From JAYEHC01 sp964490635 (GTDB lineage Bacteria; Patescibacteriota; Minisyncoccia; JAHIHE01; JAGLIN01), in assembly GCA_964490635.1 (NCBI GenBank), contig CAZBCK010000015.1, forward strand, positions 1 to 20,597: a DNA stretch of 20,597 nt, read 5' to 3'. Positions within the stretch are counted from its first letter, which is position 1. Every line of letters starts with the position of its first letter. Below are positions 20,339 through 20,597 of the stretch, in pieces. A program made the position numbers and the translations under genes. Below the pieces are notes generated by a model. It searched no databases. It was not told where the DNA came from and was given only the letters and a program-made list of their open reading frames with translations.

Positions 20339-20369
20339 ATTTGATAATTTGACAATACAATAATAGAAT

Positions 20370-20597
20370 TTACATTTTAATTTCCACAAACACTCCAGCA
20401 GGCAAATTCAAACTCGTCAAAGCGTCAATTATCTTTGGATTTGGTTCAAGAATATCAACAAGCCGCTTATGCACCCTCATTTCATATTGATCTCGAGCGT
20501 CTTTATGCACAAATGTTGATCTGTCAATCGTATATTTACTAATTTCAGTCGGTAAAGGAACCGGACCTCTTACAGACGCCCCATTCCTTAAAGCCGT
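20370..20597 (-). CDS. rpsJ: 30S ribosomal protein S10 (N-terminus beyond the window)
   Basis: S10 is a head protein of the small subunit and, with NusB, a transcription antitermination factor. The frame enters at 20597 and stops with TAA at 20370-20372, giving the last 75 residues. The text GPVPLPTEISKYTIDRSTFV then HKDARDQYEMRVHKRLVDI is the S10 signature. It ends LNLPAGVFVEIKM, a normal C-terminus. About 25-30 residues should lie outside the window. As the first gene of the S10 operon it places the main promoter off the right edge. Confidence 0.97.
   Translation of the reverse strand, partial: TALRNGASVRGPVPLPTEISKYTIDRSTFVHKDARDQYEMRVHKRLVDILEPNPKIIDALTSLNLPAGVFVEIKM

Overview
The window reads as a low-GC fragment of a Candidate Phyla Radiation (Patescibacteria) genome, probably a parcubacterium. 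Three things support this. The S10-spc ribosomal protein cluster has no rpmD (L30) between rpsE and rplO. Shine-Dalgarno sequences are mostly absent. At the left end lies a secreted protein with an N-terminal NPGETLAPTCSPGDANC segment and GNVGIGTT repeats, a style I associate with parcubacterial surface proteins. All convincing genes are on the minus strand, so transcription runs from high to low coordinates.

Right to left, 20597 to 8234 holds rpsJ (cut by the window edge), rplC, rplD, rplW, rplB, rpsS, a 100-N assembly gap, a 68-codon unknown gene, rplV, rpsC, rplP, rpmC, rpsQ, rplN, an 88-codon unknown gene, rplX, rplE, rpsZ-type rpsN, rpsH, rplF, rplR, rpsE and rplO. secY follows (8077-6806), then a 277-residue unknown protein with an HExxH motif, gmk, adk, map and ruvX (to 2605). 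The expected continuation after map (infA-rpmJ-rpsM-rpsK-rpsD-rpoA-rplQ) is absent. After an AT-rich spacer with a candidate promoter comes the surface/fibre-like gene (from 2136, running off the left edge).

The genes form one housekeeping unit: ribosome assembly, the SecY channel, nucleotide kinases, N-terminal Met removal and a YqgF/RuvX nuclease. Three ribosomal proteins (L23, L22, S5) carry long charged tails. The guanylate kinase has Glu-Asp where the P-loop Lys-Ser/Thr should be, and a Lys where the family has an Asp/Glu.

The most striking non-coding signal is that nearly every intercistronic spacer longer than about 80 bp is filled by an inverted-repeat element. At least seven sequence families are present. 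Several have two copies here: a 170-bp pair, a 107-bp pair that exactly brackets rplO, and a 114-bp pair. These look like MITE/REP-type palindromic elements repeatedly inserted between essential cotranscribed genes.
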